From Deltaproteobacteria bacterium (lineage in GTDB: Bacteria; Bdellovibrionota; Bdellovibrionia; Bdellovibrionales; JAMPXM01), in contig JAFLCB010000004.1 of NCBI GenBank assembly GCA_017302795.1, positions 244,750-308,749 on the forward strand: 64,000 bases of DNA, written 5' to 3'. The translations under genes and the position numbers were made by a program. Of the stretch, positions 1 to 8,012 are shown one piece after another. The stretch's first letter is position 1; the number at the start of each line of letters is the position of its first letter. The notes beneath the pieces are model-generated. The model made no database searches. It saw nothing but the letters and a program-made list of their open reading frames with translations, and was not told the origin of the DNA.

Positions 1-1
1 G

Positions 2-529
2 GAAGACGATCAGGTTGAAGCAACTCGTTCGCGCGAGCCTGCGGGCACGTCTGCCGATCACTATCTCGCTCTCCATGGTGGTTGGTTTGTTTCCGATAAT
101 TCCTACAAGTGGGGCGTCCCGGAAAATCAAGACAACATCGGTCGTTGGAATTTGGGTGTCACCTACCGAATGGGCGAGTGGATCAACTCGATGGATCTCC
201 TGATGCGCTTTGATGTGTCCCGCTTCGTACTCGCAGAAGGCGGAGTAACAAAGTTTAGTTTCTTGCCGCTGATTACTTTCCCCGACGCTTCAAGCCGTTT
301 CCCCTTGTATTTTGGTGCCGGTGCAGGCATTGGCTTCTTTGGAACTCAGTTAGCAGGTGAATCTTCGCTGGCACTCGACTATCAGTTACTTGCAGGCGCA
401 CGATTTTTTAATGTGTGGGATCTGACCGGACTTTTTATCGAAGGCGGCATCAAAAACCACCTCCACCTTCTTAGCGACGGACAATACAATGGCACGTTCA
501 TCACGACAGGGCTCCTCTTTACGTTCTAA
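2..529 (+). CDS. Outer-membrane beta-barrel-like protein (3' end only)
   Basis: The reading frame is open from base 2, so the true start lies before the window and only the last 175 residues are visible. They alternate polar and hydrophobic residues in short stretches separated by turns, are rich in Gly, Phe, Leu and Tyr, and end in a terminal Phe (TGLLFTF). That ending is the usual C-terminal signature of outer-membrane barrels recognised by the BAM machinery. An outer-membrane location is therefore inferred. The family and cargo are not recognisable. The end of the gene overlaps the start of the downstream rRNA methyltransferase gene by 41 bases, which suggests co-transcription. Confidence 0.6.
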   Translation, partial: EDDQVEATRSREPAGTSADHYLALHGGWFVSDNSYKWGVPENQDNIGRWNLGVTYRMGEWINSMDLLMRFDVSRFVLAEGGVTKFSFLPLITFPDASSRFPLYFGAGAGIGFFGTQLAGESSLALDYQLLAGARFFNVWDLTGLFIEGGIKNHLHLLSDGQYNGTFITTGLLFTF

Positions 530-1955
530 ATCGAGTTCCAATTCGGGATCTAAGATCGTACCGAGGTCCGGCAGCGGAAGTGCGCCCACTCAACGCAAAC
601 CAGGCTCGTTCGATCGGTCTGACGTTTTCCCCACCAAGGGACCTGAAGCAAATCCGTTCCGACAAGAGGTAAGACCCGAGCGCGGCGGCTTTTTTGTTCA
701 CCGCCCCGTCGCCCAGATCGCAATCGATGCGCTTGCGACAATTGTCTTAGAGGGACGCTACGCTGACAAAGTCATCGAGAAAGCATTTAAGTCGCGGAAA
801 AATATGGGTGCCCGCGATCGAAAACAGTTTGCGGAAATCGTATACGATTTAATTCGTTGGTGGCGCAGATCTGGCGCCGCCATCGGCTGGGACACAGAAG
901 TAAGCACTCCTTCGCGTGACGATCTTTGGAAATGGCTAGCCGTACTCATCGTCGAAAAATCCGTGAAAGATGGTCAGGACCCAACTCTTCCGAAATGGCC
1001 AGAATTCCAGGGCCTAAGGGCCGACAAAATAGCGAATGCTCTAAGTGAAATCGACCCAGTAAAGGATCGAGCGGTTTTTGAATCTGTTCCCGACTGGCTT
1101 GATAAGCTTGGTCAAAAAGAACTCGGAGCCAAATGGCCGCAGACCTTACATGCTTTGAATTTGCCAGCACCTGTTTTCTTGCGCGCCAACACTTTGAAAT
1201 GCACACGCGACGAGCTGATTGCGAGGCTTAAAGAGGAAGAAGGCGTCAGCGCCCTTCCGGCACATGAAACCTCAGGCGGCGTGATTCTTTCAGAACGGAA
1301 AAACCTTTTTTCGTCGAAAACCTTTCAAGAGGGATGGTTCGAAGTACAAGACGGAGCCAGTCAGCTAGTGGCCGAAATGCTAGGTGCCGAGCCTGGCGAC
1401 CGAGTCATCGATGCATGCGCTGGTGCAGGCGGAAAAACACTCGCCATTGGTGCGATGATGAAAAACAAAGGGCGCCTCATCGCTTTAGATATTCACGAAA
1501 TCAAACTCCAAGAGCTTCGCCGCCGAGTCGCTAGAAGCGGAATTGATACTTCTGAAGCGCGCCTCATTGATTCCGCGAAAGTGATCAAACGCCTCGAAAA
1601 CTCTGCCGACCGCGTCCTTTTGGATGTTCCGTGCTCAGGCACTGGTGTCTTTCGAAGAAATCCGGATGCGAAATGGAAACTGAAACCAGAAGACATTGAA
1701 CGGCTTTTGATTTTACAAGCGCAAATCTTGGATGAATACACTTCGATGGTGAAGCCAGGCGGAGTTGTGGTCTACGCAACGTGCTCTTGTTTGCCTAGCG
1801 AAAATCGCAAACAAGTCGATGCATTTTTAAAGCGAAGACAAGCGTTCAAAGCGCCTGGCGCCCCGCAATTTGAACTTGTTCGCGATCGCGATTTTGCGCC
1901 CGGAAACAATCGGTACGACGGCTTTTATGCCGCCATTCTAAAGCGAATCCCCTAA
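489..1955 (+). CDS. rsmB: RsmB/NOP-family 16S rRNA m5C methyltransferase
   Basis: A 488-residue SAM-dependent RNA cytosine-C5 methyltransferase acting on rRNA in the cytoplasm. Residues 1-70 are a Ser/Arg/Gly-rich disordered tail. A NusB-like region follows (about 75-215), then the Rossmann methyltransferase domain. Visible motifs are the SAM-binding loop DACAGAGGKT near residue 308, motif IV PCSGTG (Cys382) and motif VI ATCSC with Cys432 as the expected nucleophile. NusB-like plus methyltransferase is the RsmB layout, and the length without the tail (about 418) matches. No other ATG, GTG or TTG occurs in frame before the NusB-like part, so the start inside the upstream gene is well supported. 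The stop codon abuts a long palindrome. Confidence 0.85.
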   Translation: MARSSRQGSSLRSKSSSNSGSKIVPRSGSGSAPTQRKPGSFDRSDVFPTKGPEANPFRQEVRPERGGFFVHRPVAQIAIDALATIVLEGRYADKVIEKAFKSRKNMGARDRKQFAEIVYDLIRWWRRSGAAIGWDTEVSTPSRDDLWKWLAVLIVEKSVKDGQDPTLPKWPEFQGLRADKIANALSEIDPVKDRAVFESVPDWLDKLGQKELGAKWPQTLHALNLPAPVFLRANTLKCTRDELIARLKEEEGVSALPAHETSGGVILSERKNLFSSKTFQEGWFEVQDGASQLVAEMLGAEPGDRVIDACAGAGGKTLAIGAMMKNKGRLIALDIHEIKLQELRRRVARSGIDTSEARLIDSAKVIKRLENSADRVLLDVPCSGTGVFRRNPDAKWKLKPEDIERLLILQAQILDEYTSMVKPGGVVVYATCSCLPSENRKQVDAFLKRRQAFKAPGAPQFELVRDRDFAPGNNRYDGFYAAILKRIP

Positions 1956-2012
1956 AGGTACCTCCTACATTTTGGTAACGCATGCGCGTTACCAAAATGT
2001 AGGAGGTACCTT
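1955..2012. repeat. Dispersed palindrome, copy 1 (27-bp perfect stem)
   Basis: Bases 1955-1981 and 1986-2012 are perfect reverse complements around a 4-base loop. Each outer end carries GGTACC, and the centre of each arm reads CTACATTTTGG. The last base of the methyltransferase stop codon is the first base of the repeat. It lies between two convergent genes and has poly-A/T ends weaker than a classic terminator, but such a stem could stop transcription from both sides. Related copies lie at 32883, 34718 and 36699; this copy has CCTCC where the others have CCGCC. Confidence 0.9.
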
Positions 2013-2016
2013 ACGG

Positions 2017-2916
2017 TTAACCCGCGATGCCTTGCTTAAGAACGCGGAAGAAGACATCTATCAGCTGCGCCGCCGGCGATGGATCGCGAGAATAAAAAAC
2101 CACATTTGTCGTGTGCTTTAAATCTGTCACTTGCACTTGTGCCAACCGGCCCATTCGAACTTGCTTGCGAATCGCGTGAGCTGGCAGGAAGCCCCAGCCA
2201 AGACCGCTTTCAATGACTCGCTTCAAAGTTCCAACGTTGTTCGATTCGAATACAACGTTCAAAGAAATTCCGGATTTTTCCATTGCCGCTTTAAACGCTT
2301 GATCGAAACCTTCATATTTTTCAGATAAACGAATGAACGGCCTCTGATCCAAGTGCTCGGATCGAATTTCCTCTGGCAACGACGGGTCTTTACCAGAAGC
2401 CACTAGCCACATTTCATCTTTGTGAAGCGGGCGTCCCTGCAGACCAAGGCTTTGCACTTGAGCGGCGGGAATTTCCGGCAATATCGCGACATCAAGCTTT
2501 CCATCGGCCGTTGCCTTCAATACATCTCGCGCATCTTCATAGCTAAGCTCAATCGAAACTCGATTGTGATGCTTTAGTAGTGTGGCAACACTTGGGGCGA
2601 CAAGTTGAAGCCCCAGCGAGTTCAACGTGCCGATTCGCAAATGTCCCTGAACGCCTTCAGCCATTGTCTGGATGGCCGCTTGCGCCTGCTGCGTTAGCAG
2701 GATGATTCGCCTCGCATAATCATAAAGAAGCTGTCCCTGCACTGTTGGCCGAGCATGGCGAGCACCACGATCAAGAAGTCCGACCCCCATTTCCTCTTCC
2801 AGATTTCGAATTTGCTGTGAAACAGCCGGTTGTGTGAGGAAAAGCTTTTCCGCAGCCGCCGTCATGCTACCTTCGGATACGACTGTCGAAAACGTGATCA
2901 ATTGCTGTAAGTTCAT
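2017..2916 (-). CDS. LysR-family transcriptional regulator
   Basis: A 299-residue LysR-type regulator. The N-terminal winged helix-turn-helix (residues 1-60) has the family pattern MTAAAEKLFLTQPAVSQQI. The rest is a periplasmic-binding-protein-like effector domain that would bind a small co-inducer. The ATG at 2916 gives the canonical family length and has GGGGGA 8 bases upstream; a longer frame up to 2976 would add 20 atypical residues. Its target is not evident: the divergent neighbour at 3117 is an unknown membrane protein, and LysR proteins often control the divergent gene. Gene-end to gene-end with the methyltransferase gene, separated by the palindrome. Confidence 0.92.
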   Translation of the reverse strand: MNLQQLITFSTVVSEGSMTAAAEKLFLTQPAVSQQIRNLEEEMGVGLLDRGARHARPTVQGQLLYDYARRIILLTQQAQAAIQTMAEGVQGHLRIGTLNSLGLQLVAPSVATLLKHHNRVSIELSYEDARDVLKATADGKLDVAILPEIPAAQVQSLGLQGRPLHKDEMWLVASGKDPSLPEEIRSEHLDQRPFIRLSEKYEGFDQAFKAAMEKSGISLNVVFESNNVGTLKRVIESGLGWGFLPAHAIRKQVRMGRLAQVQVTDLKHTTNVVFYSRDPSPAAQLIDVFFRVLKQGIAG

Positions 2917-3116
2917 GGCAAAATCCCCCAACCTATTTTTCACTCGAATTCGAAAAGAAATCACTGGAATCCTCAATGATATCTAACACTCTTAAATCGC
3001 TCGACGAAAGTCCCATTGGGTTCATCACTTTCGACACTCTCCTTTTCAAGTCGGCACACAAAGTGCGACCCTTAACCATCAGCTTGAGGGCGGCCTGAGT
3101 TTTTAGGGGGAGTTTC

Positions 3117-3887
3117 ATGGGTTCTAGATGGACGACGTCGGCGAAGGCCGCAGTTTTGCTTTGCGCCTTGGTGCTAGTTGCGCCAACTGAATCCGCGAAG
3201 GCGAAGACGTTTCGAAACGCGTATGTCAGTTTTGATCTCGCCGACCGCTGGGACTGCACCCTCGAGCAAACCGAGTGGGTCTGCCGAACAAGTCCTGGCC
3301 CAACTGATAGCCGCGAAGCGATCATTATTTTAACAGCGAAGGAAGTTGGACCTTCGGACTCGTTGAATGCTTACCAGCAACATCTAAAGACCGCCCGCTC
3401 GATTTTTTCGCGCTCTGGTCAGCCTGTACAATCGCGAATTTTGAAAGTTGAACAGCGCAATATCAATCAACACCCCTGGGTTGATGGCATGCATGAAGCC
3501 AGCGAAATTCCGAACTATTACACTAGGTATCTCGCCACCACGAAGGACAAGATCGCGGTGCTAGTAACTTTTAGTGCCCACAAAAATCATTACTCGAAAT
3601 ATTCCAGCGACTTTTATAAGGCGATCGAATCTCTTCGCGTGATCGCAACAAAAAACCTCATGGGTGGCGCAGGCGGAGCCGGAGGCGTCGGAATTCCTGG
3701 GGCAGGTATGCTTGGCAGTGGCAACTCGGGCTCTATGGGGATGGGCGAAGAACTTCCAGAGGAGGGCACCGGCGGCGGCGCCGATACAACAACAAAAGTG
3801 GCTATGGCTCTTGCCGCCCTTTTGCTTCTTGGTGGTCTTTACCTGGTATTGGGAAAAAAGAAGAAGAAACCGGGAAAAAAGCGATAG
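3117..3887 (+). CDS. Exported membrane-anchored protein, unknown
   Basis: A 256-residue protein of no recognised family. Residues 1-30 form a signal peptide. A globular part follows (about 30-180) with three cysteines near its start. Next come a Gly/Met-rich low-complexity linker (about 182-215), one membrane helix (about 224-245) and a strongly basic tail of Lys and Arg. The layout suggests a periplasmic domain on a flexible stalk, held in the inner membrane with the basic tail in the cytoplasm. GGGGGAG lies 5 bases before the ATG. It is transcribed divergently from the LysR gene with about 200 bases between them, so LysR control is possible but unproven. Confidence 0.75.
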   Translation: MGSRWTTSAKAAVLLCALVLVAPTESAKAKTFRNAYVSFDLADRWDCTLEQTEWVCRTSPGPTDSREAIIILTAKEVGPSDSLNAYQQHLKTARSIFSRSGQPVQSRILKVEQRNINQHPWVDGMHEASEIPNYYTRYLATTKDKIAVLVTFSAHKNHYSKYSSDFYKAIESLRVIATKNLMGGAGGAGGVGIPGAGMLGSGNSGSMGMGEELPEEGTGGGADTTTKVAMALAALLLLGGLYLVLGKKKKKPGKKR

Positions 3888-3983
3888 TCCTCTTTCACTC
3901 TTTTAGCCTCACCCTGAAATCCCAACCAGGTTAACAGTTCCCCCTTCTCGGTTCGCCTATATGGCAGTTAAACTGCCTGAAGT

Positions 3984-4346
3984 ATGAATCAAAACGATCA
4001 GGTCTTCGAAACGCTCGCAAAAGCCCCAACTCTTCTGACCTCTCTCGATGCCCTGGGATTCCCTGGCTGGGCCCTCGCTTTAGCGATCGTAGCGGCGACG
4101 ATTGGACTGCTTTTTGCCGGACGTGAATTGGCTGCTTGGTTCTTGAAAACGAACTCGATCGCCGATGAAGTCATTCGCCTAGAAACAATGATCAAAGACC
4201 TGCAGGGCGATATACACGCTCTCGAGCAAGCTGTACTTAAAACCAAAGCAGCAATAGAACCGGCAGCTTCAGGAGCGACTTCGATCCAGTACTCGCAAAA
4301 AGAAAAAGAGGCTGACGGTCAGCCTCACTTTCCCCTCAATCATTAG
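3984..4346 (+). CDS. Small membrane protein with coiled coil, unknown
   Basis: A 120-residue protein with one hydrophobic segment (about residues 27-47), then a charged heptad-like stretch (about 57-90) that probably forms a coiled coil, and a polar tail. No family is recognised. A structural or scaffold role at the inner membrane would fit but is only inference. Its last codons overlap the inverted repeat at 4308-4326, which serves as a terminator for the opposing M16 operon. Start context is weak, so the N-terminus is less certain than the frame. Confidence 0.6.
   Translation: MNQNDQVFETLAKAPTLLTSLDALGFPGWALALAIVAATIGLLFAGRELAAWFLKTNSIADEVIRLETMIKDLQGDIHALEQAVLKTKAAIEPAASGATSIQYSQKEKEADGQPHFPLNH
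4296..4326 (-). terminator. Rho-independent terminator of the M16 operon
   Basis: Read on the minus strand, an 8-bp GC-rich stem (4319-4326 with 4308-4315, loop of 3) is followed at once by TTTTTCTTTTT (4307-4297). It lies 41 bases after the stop of the M16 gene at 4367, inside the 3' end of the opposing gene at 3984. Confidence 0.75.
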
Positions 4347-4366
4347 CGCTTGCTACTATTTTTGCT

Positions 4367-5833
4367 TTATTGAATCGACGCCGCGGGAACGATCTCAAAC
4401 TTGTCGACTTTCCCCTTCAGCGACTCTGCAGCCTGGCTAGGAGCATGAATCACAATTGAGAGATTTCCCGGCACAAGCGTCTTCTTTATCGCGGTGTTGA
4501 CCTCAGAAGCCGAAATGTCGCCTAGATCCCGCACGTAGTGAGTCAGGTAGCGATCGGAAATTCCGTAATTTCTTAGCAACAGCATGTTGAACGCAAGTTT
4601 ATCGCTGGTTTCTATGGCCTGAGGGAAGATTCCAGACAAATACCCACGAGCACGTTTTAGTTCCTCGGATGTGATTCCCGCTTCAACAAACTTTTTGTAC
4701 ATCGCAATGGTTTCCATCACGACTTTTTCGATGGAGTCAGTCTTAGTGAAAGTATCAATTTCAAAGGGACCTGAAGTAAGTCGAGCGTCGAATCCAGAAG
4801 AAATCGAGTAGGTAAGCCCAAGCTCCTTTCGAATTCGATCGTTCAAGCGACTGGCAAACGCGCCACCAAAAACTGTGTTGGCAACTCTTAGAGGAAGAAA
4901 ATTCTCGTCCATGCGCTTTATGCCGATAGCTGAGATTCGAATTTGCGCCTGGGTTAAACCAGGTTTGTCCACCACAAGTACTCTCACACCTGCGACTGGA
5001 ATCGGCTCTGGGATTGTGCCCGGCTCAAGGTCACGCTTCGCCCAAGCACCAAAATCGGTTTCAACTTTCTTTTCGAACTGAGGATCGAACTGGCCGACAA
5101 CCACGAGAATGGAATTCCCTGGGCGATAAAATTTGAGGTAATGCTGAATAACACTTTTTTTCGTCAAGCTTGCAACTTCTGTGGCGGTACCGCTGACAGA
5201 TCTGCCATAGGGGTGATCGCCAAATAAAAACTTCGCAGACGCCACGTCAGCAACCACGCGTGGGTTGTCAAACGACCGTTCAATACCAGCCACCAGTTGC
5301 TTCTTCATTCGATTAAATTCAGCGTCGGTAAATGACGGCTGAGTCGTAAGTTCTAAGAAGTTAGAAAGAATCTCATTAGATGAAAACGATAGGCCAGTGA
5401 TTCCGAGGTGCGTGTAGTCATAGTCCACAGAGGCCCGGAAAACCGCCCCGATTCTTCCGAGATCATCTGCGATTTGAATGGCATTTCTCTTCTTTGTGCC
5501 TTGATCCAGTAAATCAGAAACCAAATTGGCAAGCCCCGCAGAGCCAACGGGATCAAGCGCTGAGCCAGTTTTTATCACAAGTCCGATTGACAGTGATGGC
5601 AGAGATTGATCGGGCATAAAAAGAACTTTTAGTCCGTTAGATAAAATCACTTCGCGATGCTTGCGAAGTACAGTGATTCCGTCGCCGGTACTTTCGCTCA
5701 CGTCGTAGCCAGAGGATTCAGCAGTTGGAGTTTGACCTTTTGATGCACAGCTAAGGGTCCCGAAGATTAAAACCGCCGCCACAGCCATTGGCAAAGTTAT
5801 CGGCAAAATTACTACTGAAGCTCTCTTCAACAT
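4367..5833 (-). CDS. M16-family peptidase-like lipoprotein, catalytically dead subunit
   Basis: A 488-residue M16 (pitrilysin/processing-peptidase) homologue. A lipoprotein signal ends at the lipobox LSC (about residue 29). The N-terminal M16 half contains the aligned site GLANLVSDLLDQGT, where active members have HxxEH; both His and the Glu are lost, so zinc binding is not expected. The C-terminal half keeps the R-x-LGLTYSISSGF motif that contacts substrate. Paired M16 proteins of one active and one inactive chain form clamshell heterodimers, and this gene starts immediately after the stop of the active partner (TAAATG). A role as the non-catalytic half of an envelope peptidase is therefore likely. 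Confidence 0.9.
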   Translation of the reverse strand: MLKRASVVILPITLPMAVAAVLIFGTLSCASKGQTPTAESSGYDVSESTGDGITVLRKHREVILSNGLKVLFMPDQSLPSLSIGLVIKTGSALDPVGSAGLANLVSDLLDQGTKKRNAIQIADDLGRIGAVFRASVDYDYTHLGITGLSFSSNEILSNFLELTTQPSFTDAEFNRMKKQLVAGIERSFDNPRVVADVASAKFLFGDHPYGRSVSGTATEVASLTKKSVIQHYLKFYRPGNSILVVVGQFDPQFEKKVETDFGAWAKRDLEPGTIPEPIPVAGVRVLVVDKPGLTQAQIRISAIGIKRMDENFLPLRVANTVFGGAFASRLNDRIRKELGLTYSISSGFDARLTSGPFEIDTFTKTDSIEKVVMETIAMYKKFVEAGITSEELKRARGYLSGIFPQAIETSDKLAFNMLLLRNYGISDRYLTHYVRDLGDISASEVNTAIKKTLVPGNLSIVIHAPSQAAESLKGKVDKFEIVPAASIQ

Positions 5834-7255
5834 TTAATCCCCCTTCGGGCGAACGACGACCAAATTGCTTCGCTCGGGACTGAGATAGGTTCTTGCAACT
5901 TTCTGAATCATCTCTGGTGTCACTTTCATGTAGCGCTCGAGATCGGTAAACACGCGGGTGTAATCACCAAATAAAATTTCATTGGTCGCAAGTGCTTCTG
6001 CCTTGCCGTGGATTGACTTGAGGCTTTCGACTTGGGCCATCAGAATCTGATTTCGGGCTCGCTCAAGCTCTTCATCGGTGACTTTAAGATAGCGCGGTCG
6101 CCACATCTCTCCATAAACGGCGCGCTGGGCATTTAGGAACTGGTGTTGAGCCGATCCCTTTTTAGCCTGTGGCTTCATCGAGACGAACACTTGAAAGAGT
6201 CCATCATCCTGCAAGGAATTGTTCGACGTACTTGCCGACGTCGCGATTTGGTCTTTGTAAACTAAGCGACGATAAAGTCGGCTTGATGATCCCCGACCCA
6301 TCACTGCAGAAAGAACATCAAGTGCGTAGCTATCATCCGTTCCAGCTTTCGGCGCCTTGTAATTAATTGCGAATGTCCAGGCTCCGATGTCGCGTTTAAT
6401 AAACGCCGACCGAGGCGCTGTTTGCATCGGTTCTTCTTTGTGGGTGACTCGCGTGAGGACTTGTTTCGGTATTGCGCCGTAATATTTCCTAACCAGCGCC
6501 TTGGCTTTCGCAACTTCGAAGTCGCCAGCGAGGACGATGATCGCGTTCGAGGGACTGTAATAGAGCCGGTGGAAATCTTGTGCGATTTCGGGCGTTACCC
6601 GGCCGAGATCTTCCATCGTCCCGATGACCTCATTTTTATATGGATGCGTTTTGAAAACAGTCGAAAAAATTCCCTGCCAGAGAAGGCCCATCGGATTGTC
6701 ATCAAGTCGATAGCGCCGCTCCTCTTTGACAACTTCGCGCTCGGAATCAAGCGCCGCTTTGTCGATCCGCAGATTCGCCATGCGATCACTTTCAATATCC
6801 ATCAAAAGCTCGAGCTTCGATGACGGTGCGTTGATGTAGTACCCGGTATAATCCTGCGTCGTGAAAGCGTTATTTGTCGCGCCATTGCTTTGCAAAAGAA
6901 GATCAAACTGATCGCCGGTAAACTTCTTAGAGCCTTTGAACATCATGTGCTCGAACAGATGTGCAATGCCCGTCAAGCCCGGCTTTTCGTCTTTCGAGCC
7001 AACTTTAAACCAAGAGTGGAAACTGACAAGTGGTACACTTCGGTCGGAGTGATAAAGAACTGTGAGCCCATTGGGCAGAATCTCTTTTTCTACTGGAAAC
7101 TCAACCGAAAGCTTAGGTGGAGGTGGCTTGACCGGCTTCTCGGGTGATGCCTCTGCGCCTAATGAGGTGCAAAGCGCAACACTGATCAAAACGATCAACG
7201 TACAACTACGTGAATGACACTGCCAATAAACAAAAGAAAAGAATGGTTTTTTCAT
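5834..7255 (-). CDS. M16-family zinc metallopeptidase, active subunit
   Basis: About 473 residues with an N-terminal hydrophobic export signal. The M16 zinc site is intact: H99-x-x-E102-H103 in AHLFEHMMFKGS, with the third ligand Glu about 76 residues on in VVKEERR. A second M16-like half follows. It should cleave peptides in the periplasm together with the inactive partner encoded directly downstream. The start is uncertain: ATG at 7255 has AAAGGGG directly against it, too close for ideal spacing, while a TTG at 7276 is in frame but lacks a clear ribosome site. The first cluster gene, fliL, ends 40-60 bases upstream on the same strand. Confidence 0.92.
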   Translation of the reverse strand: MKKPFFSFVYWQCHSRSCTLIVLISVALCTSLGAEASPEKPVKPPPPKLSVEFPVEKEILPNGLTVLYHSDRSVPLVSFHSWFKVGSKDEKPGLTGIAHLFEHMMFKGSKKFTGDQFDLLLQSNGATNNAFTTQDYTGYYINAPSSKLELLMDIESDRMANLRIDKAALDSEREVVKEERRYRLDDNPMGLLWQGIFSTVFKTHPYKNEVIGTMEDLGRVTPEIAQDFHRLYYSPSNAIIVLAGDFEVAKAKALVRKYYGAIPKQVLTRVTHKEEPMQTAPRSAFIKRDIGAWTFAINYKAPKAGTDDSYALDVLSAVMGRGSSSRLYRRLVYKDQIATSASTSNNSLQDDGLFQVFVSMKPQAKKGSAQHQFLNAQRAVYGEMWRPRYLKVTDEELERARNQILMAQVESLKSIHGKAEALATNEILFGDYTRVFTDLERYMKVTPEMIQKVARTYLSPERSNLVVVRPKGD

Positions 7256-7316
7256 CCCCTTTATTTTGCGATGCAAATGAAGAGTGGGTCAATCTAGCAG
7301 GACAACGTCTAGATGA

Positions 7317-7841
7317 TTACTGAACTAAGAATTCCCCAAAATAGACGTCTTTAACAACACCCTCGTCGAGGGAGCGATTCAAGGTGACTGCAATTTGATC
7401 TTTCAAGAACAGCTTCCCTTGAATGGTTTCAATGTCGTCGTAGGTTTTCGAATTCAAAATACGCACTATGGAATCGCGAGCGGCTGGACTATTTCGAACA
7501 ACCTCTTCGAAGCCATCTTTATCCAACATCTCAAGCGTCAACGAGACCCGAACGATTCGCCGCGGTTGACCCTCAAGGTTCACTGTGAAAGTCGGCATCG
7601 TGTACAACACGGAATCCCGCACACCTTCCGTCTCCCGGTCGGTTTTCAGTTGTTCGATGGCCGCTGGCTCTCTCACCGTTGGCGGCACCCAGCCTAAAGT
7701 CGCTTGATAAGTCAAAAATGTTCCACCACCAAGAACGCCTAAGTTAAGAAGCGCGAAAATCGGAAGCGCGAACTTAGCAAGCTTCGACGGCCCTCCGCCC
7801 CCAGCAGCAGCGGCGGCATCTTGTTTCTTCTCGTCAGCCAT
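7317..7841 (-). CDS. fliL: Flagellar basal-body protein FliL
   Basis: A 174-residue FliL-type protein. A short Ala/Gly-rich cytoplasmic tail is followed by one membrane helix (about 25-47) and a periplasmic domain with the family features: TMPTFTVNL, the RIVRVSLTLEM strand, and the C-terminal VKDVYFGEFLVQ. FliL surrounds the stator units of the flagellar motor and affects torque. No other flagellar gene is in the window, so this is either a detached copy or an edge of a scattered regulon. The downstream M16 genes lie on the same strand, but linked function is not evident. Confidence 0.88.
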   Translation of the reverse strand: MADEKKQDAAAAAGGGGPSKLAKFALPIFALLNLGVLGGGTFLTYQATLGWVPPTVREPAAIEQLKTDRETEGVRDSVLYTMPTFTVNLEGQPRRIVRVSLTLEMLDKDGFEEVVRNSPAARDSIVRILNSKTYDDIETIQGKLFLKDQIAVTLNRSLDEGVVKDVYFGEFLVQ

Positions 7842-8012
7842 GAGCGACTCCCATATTTTTTGGGCTTAACTGGTCAATCGCTTAATTCTTCGCGACTCGA
7901 CCAACCGCCCTCGCCTCTTTCAATCGGACCAAAGCCCGTCAGGCTGAAGTCCAGGAAATGTCGGCGTTCGAAATCTTGAATGACCAGAATCATAATGAGA
8001 CACTAGCCAGGA

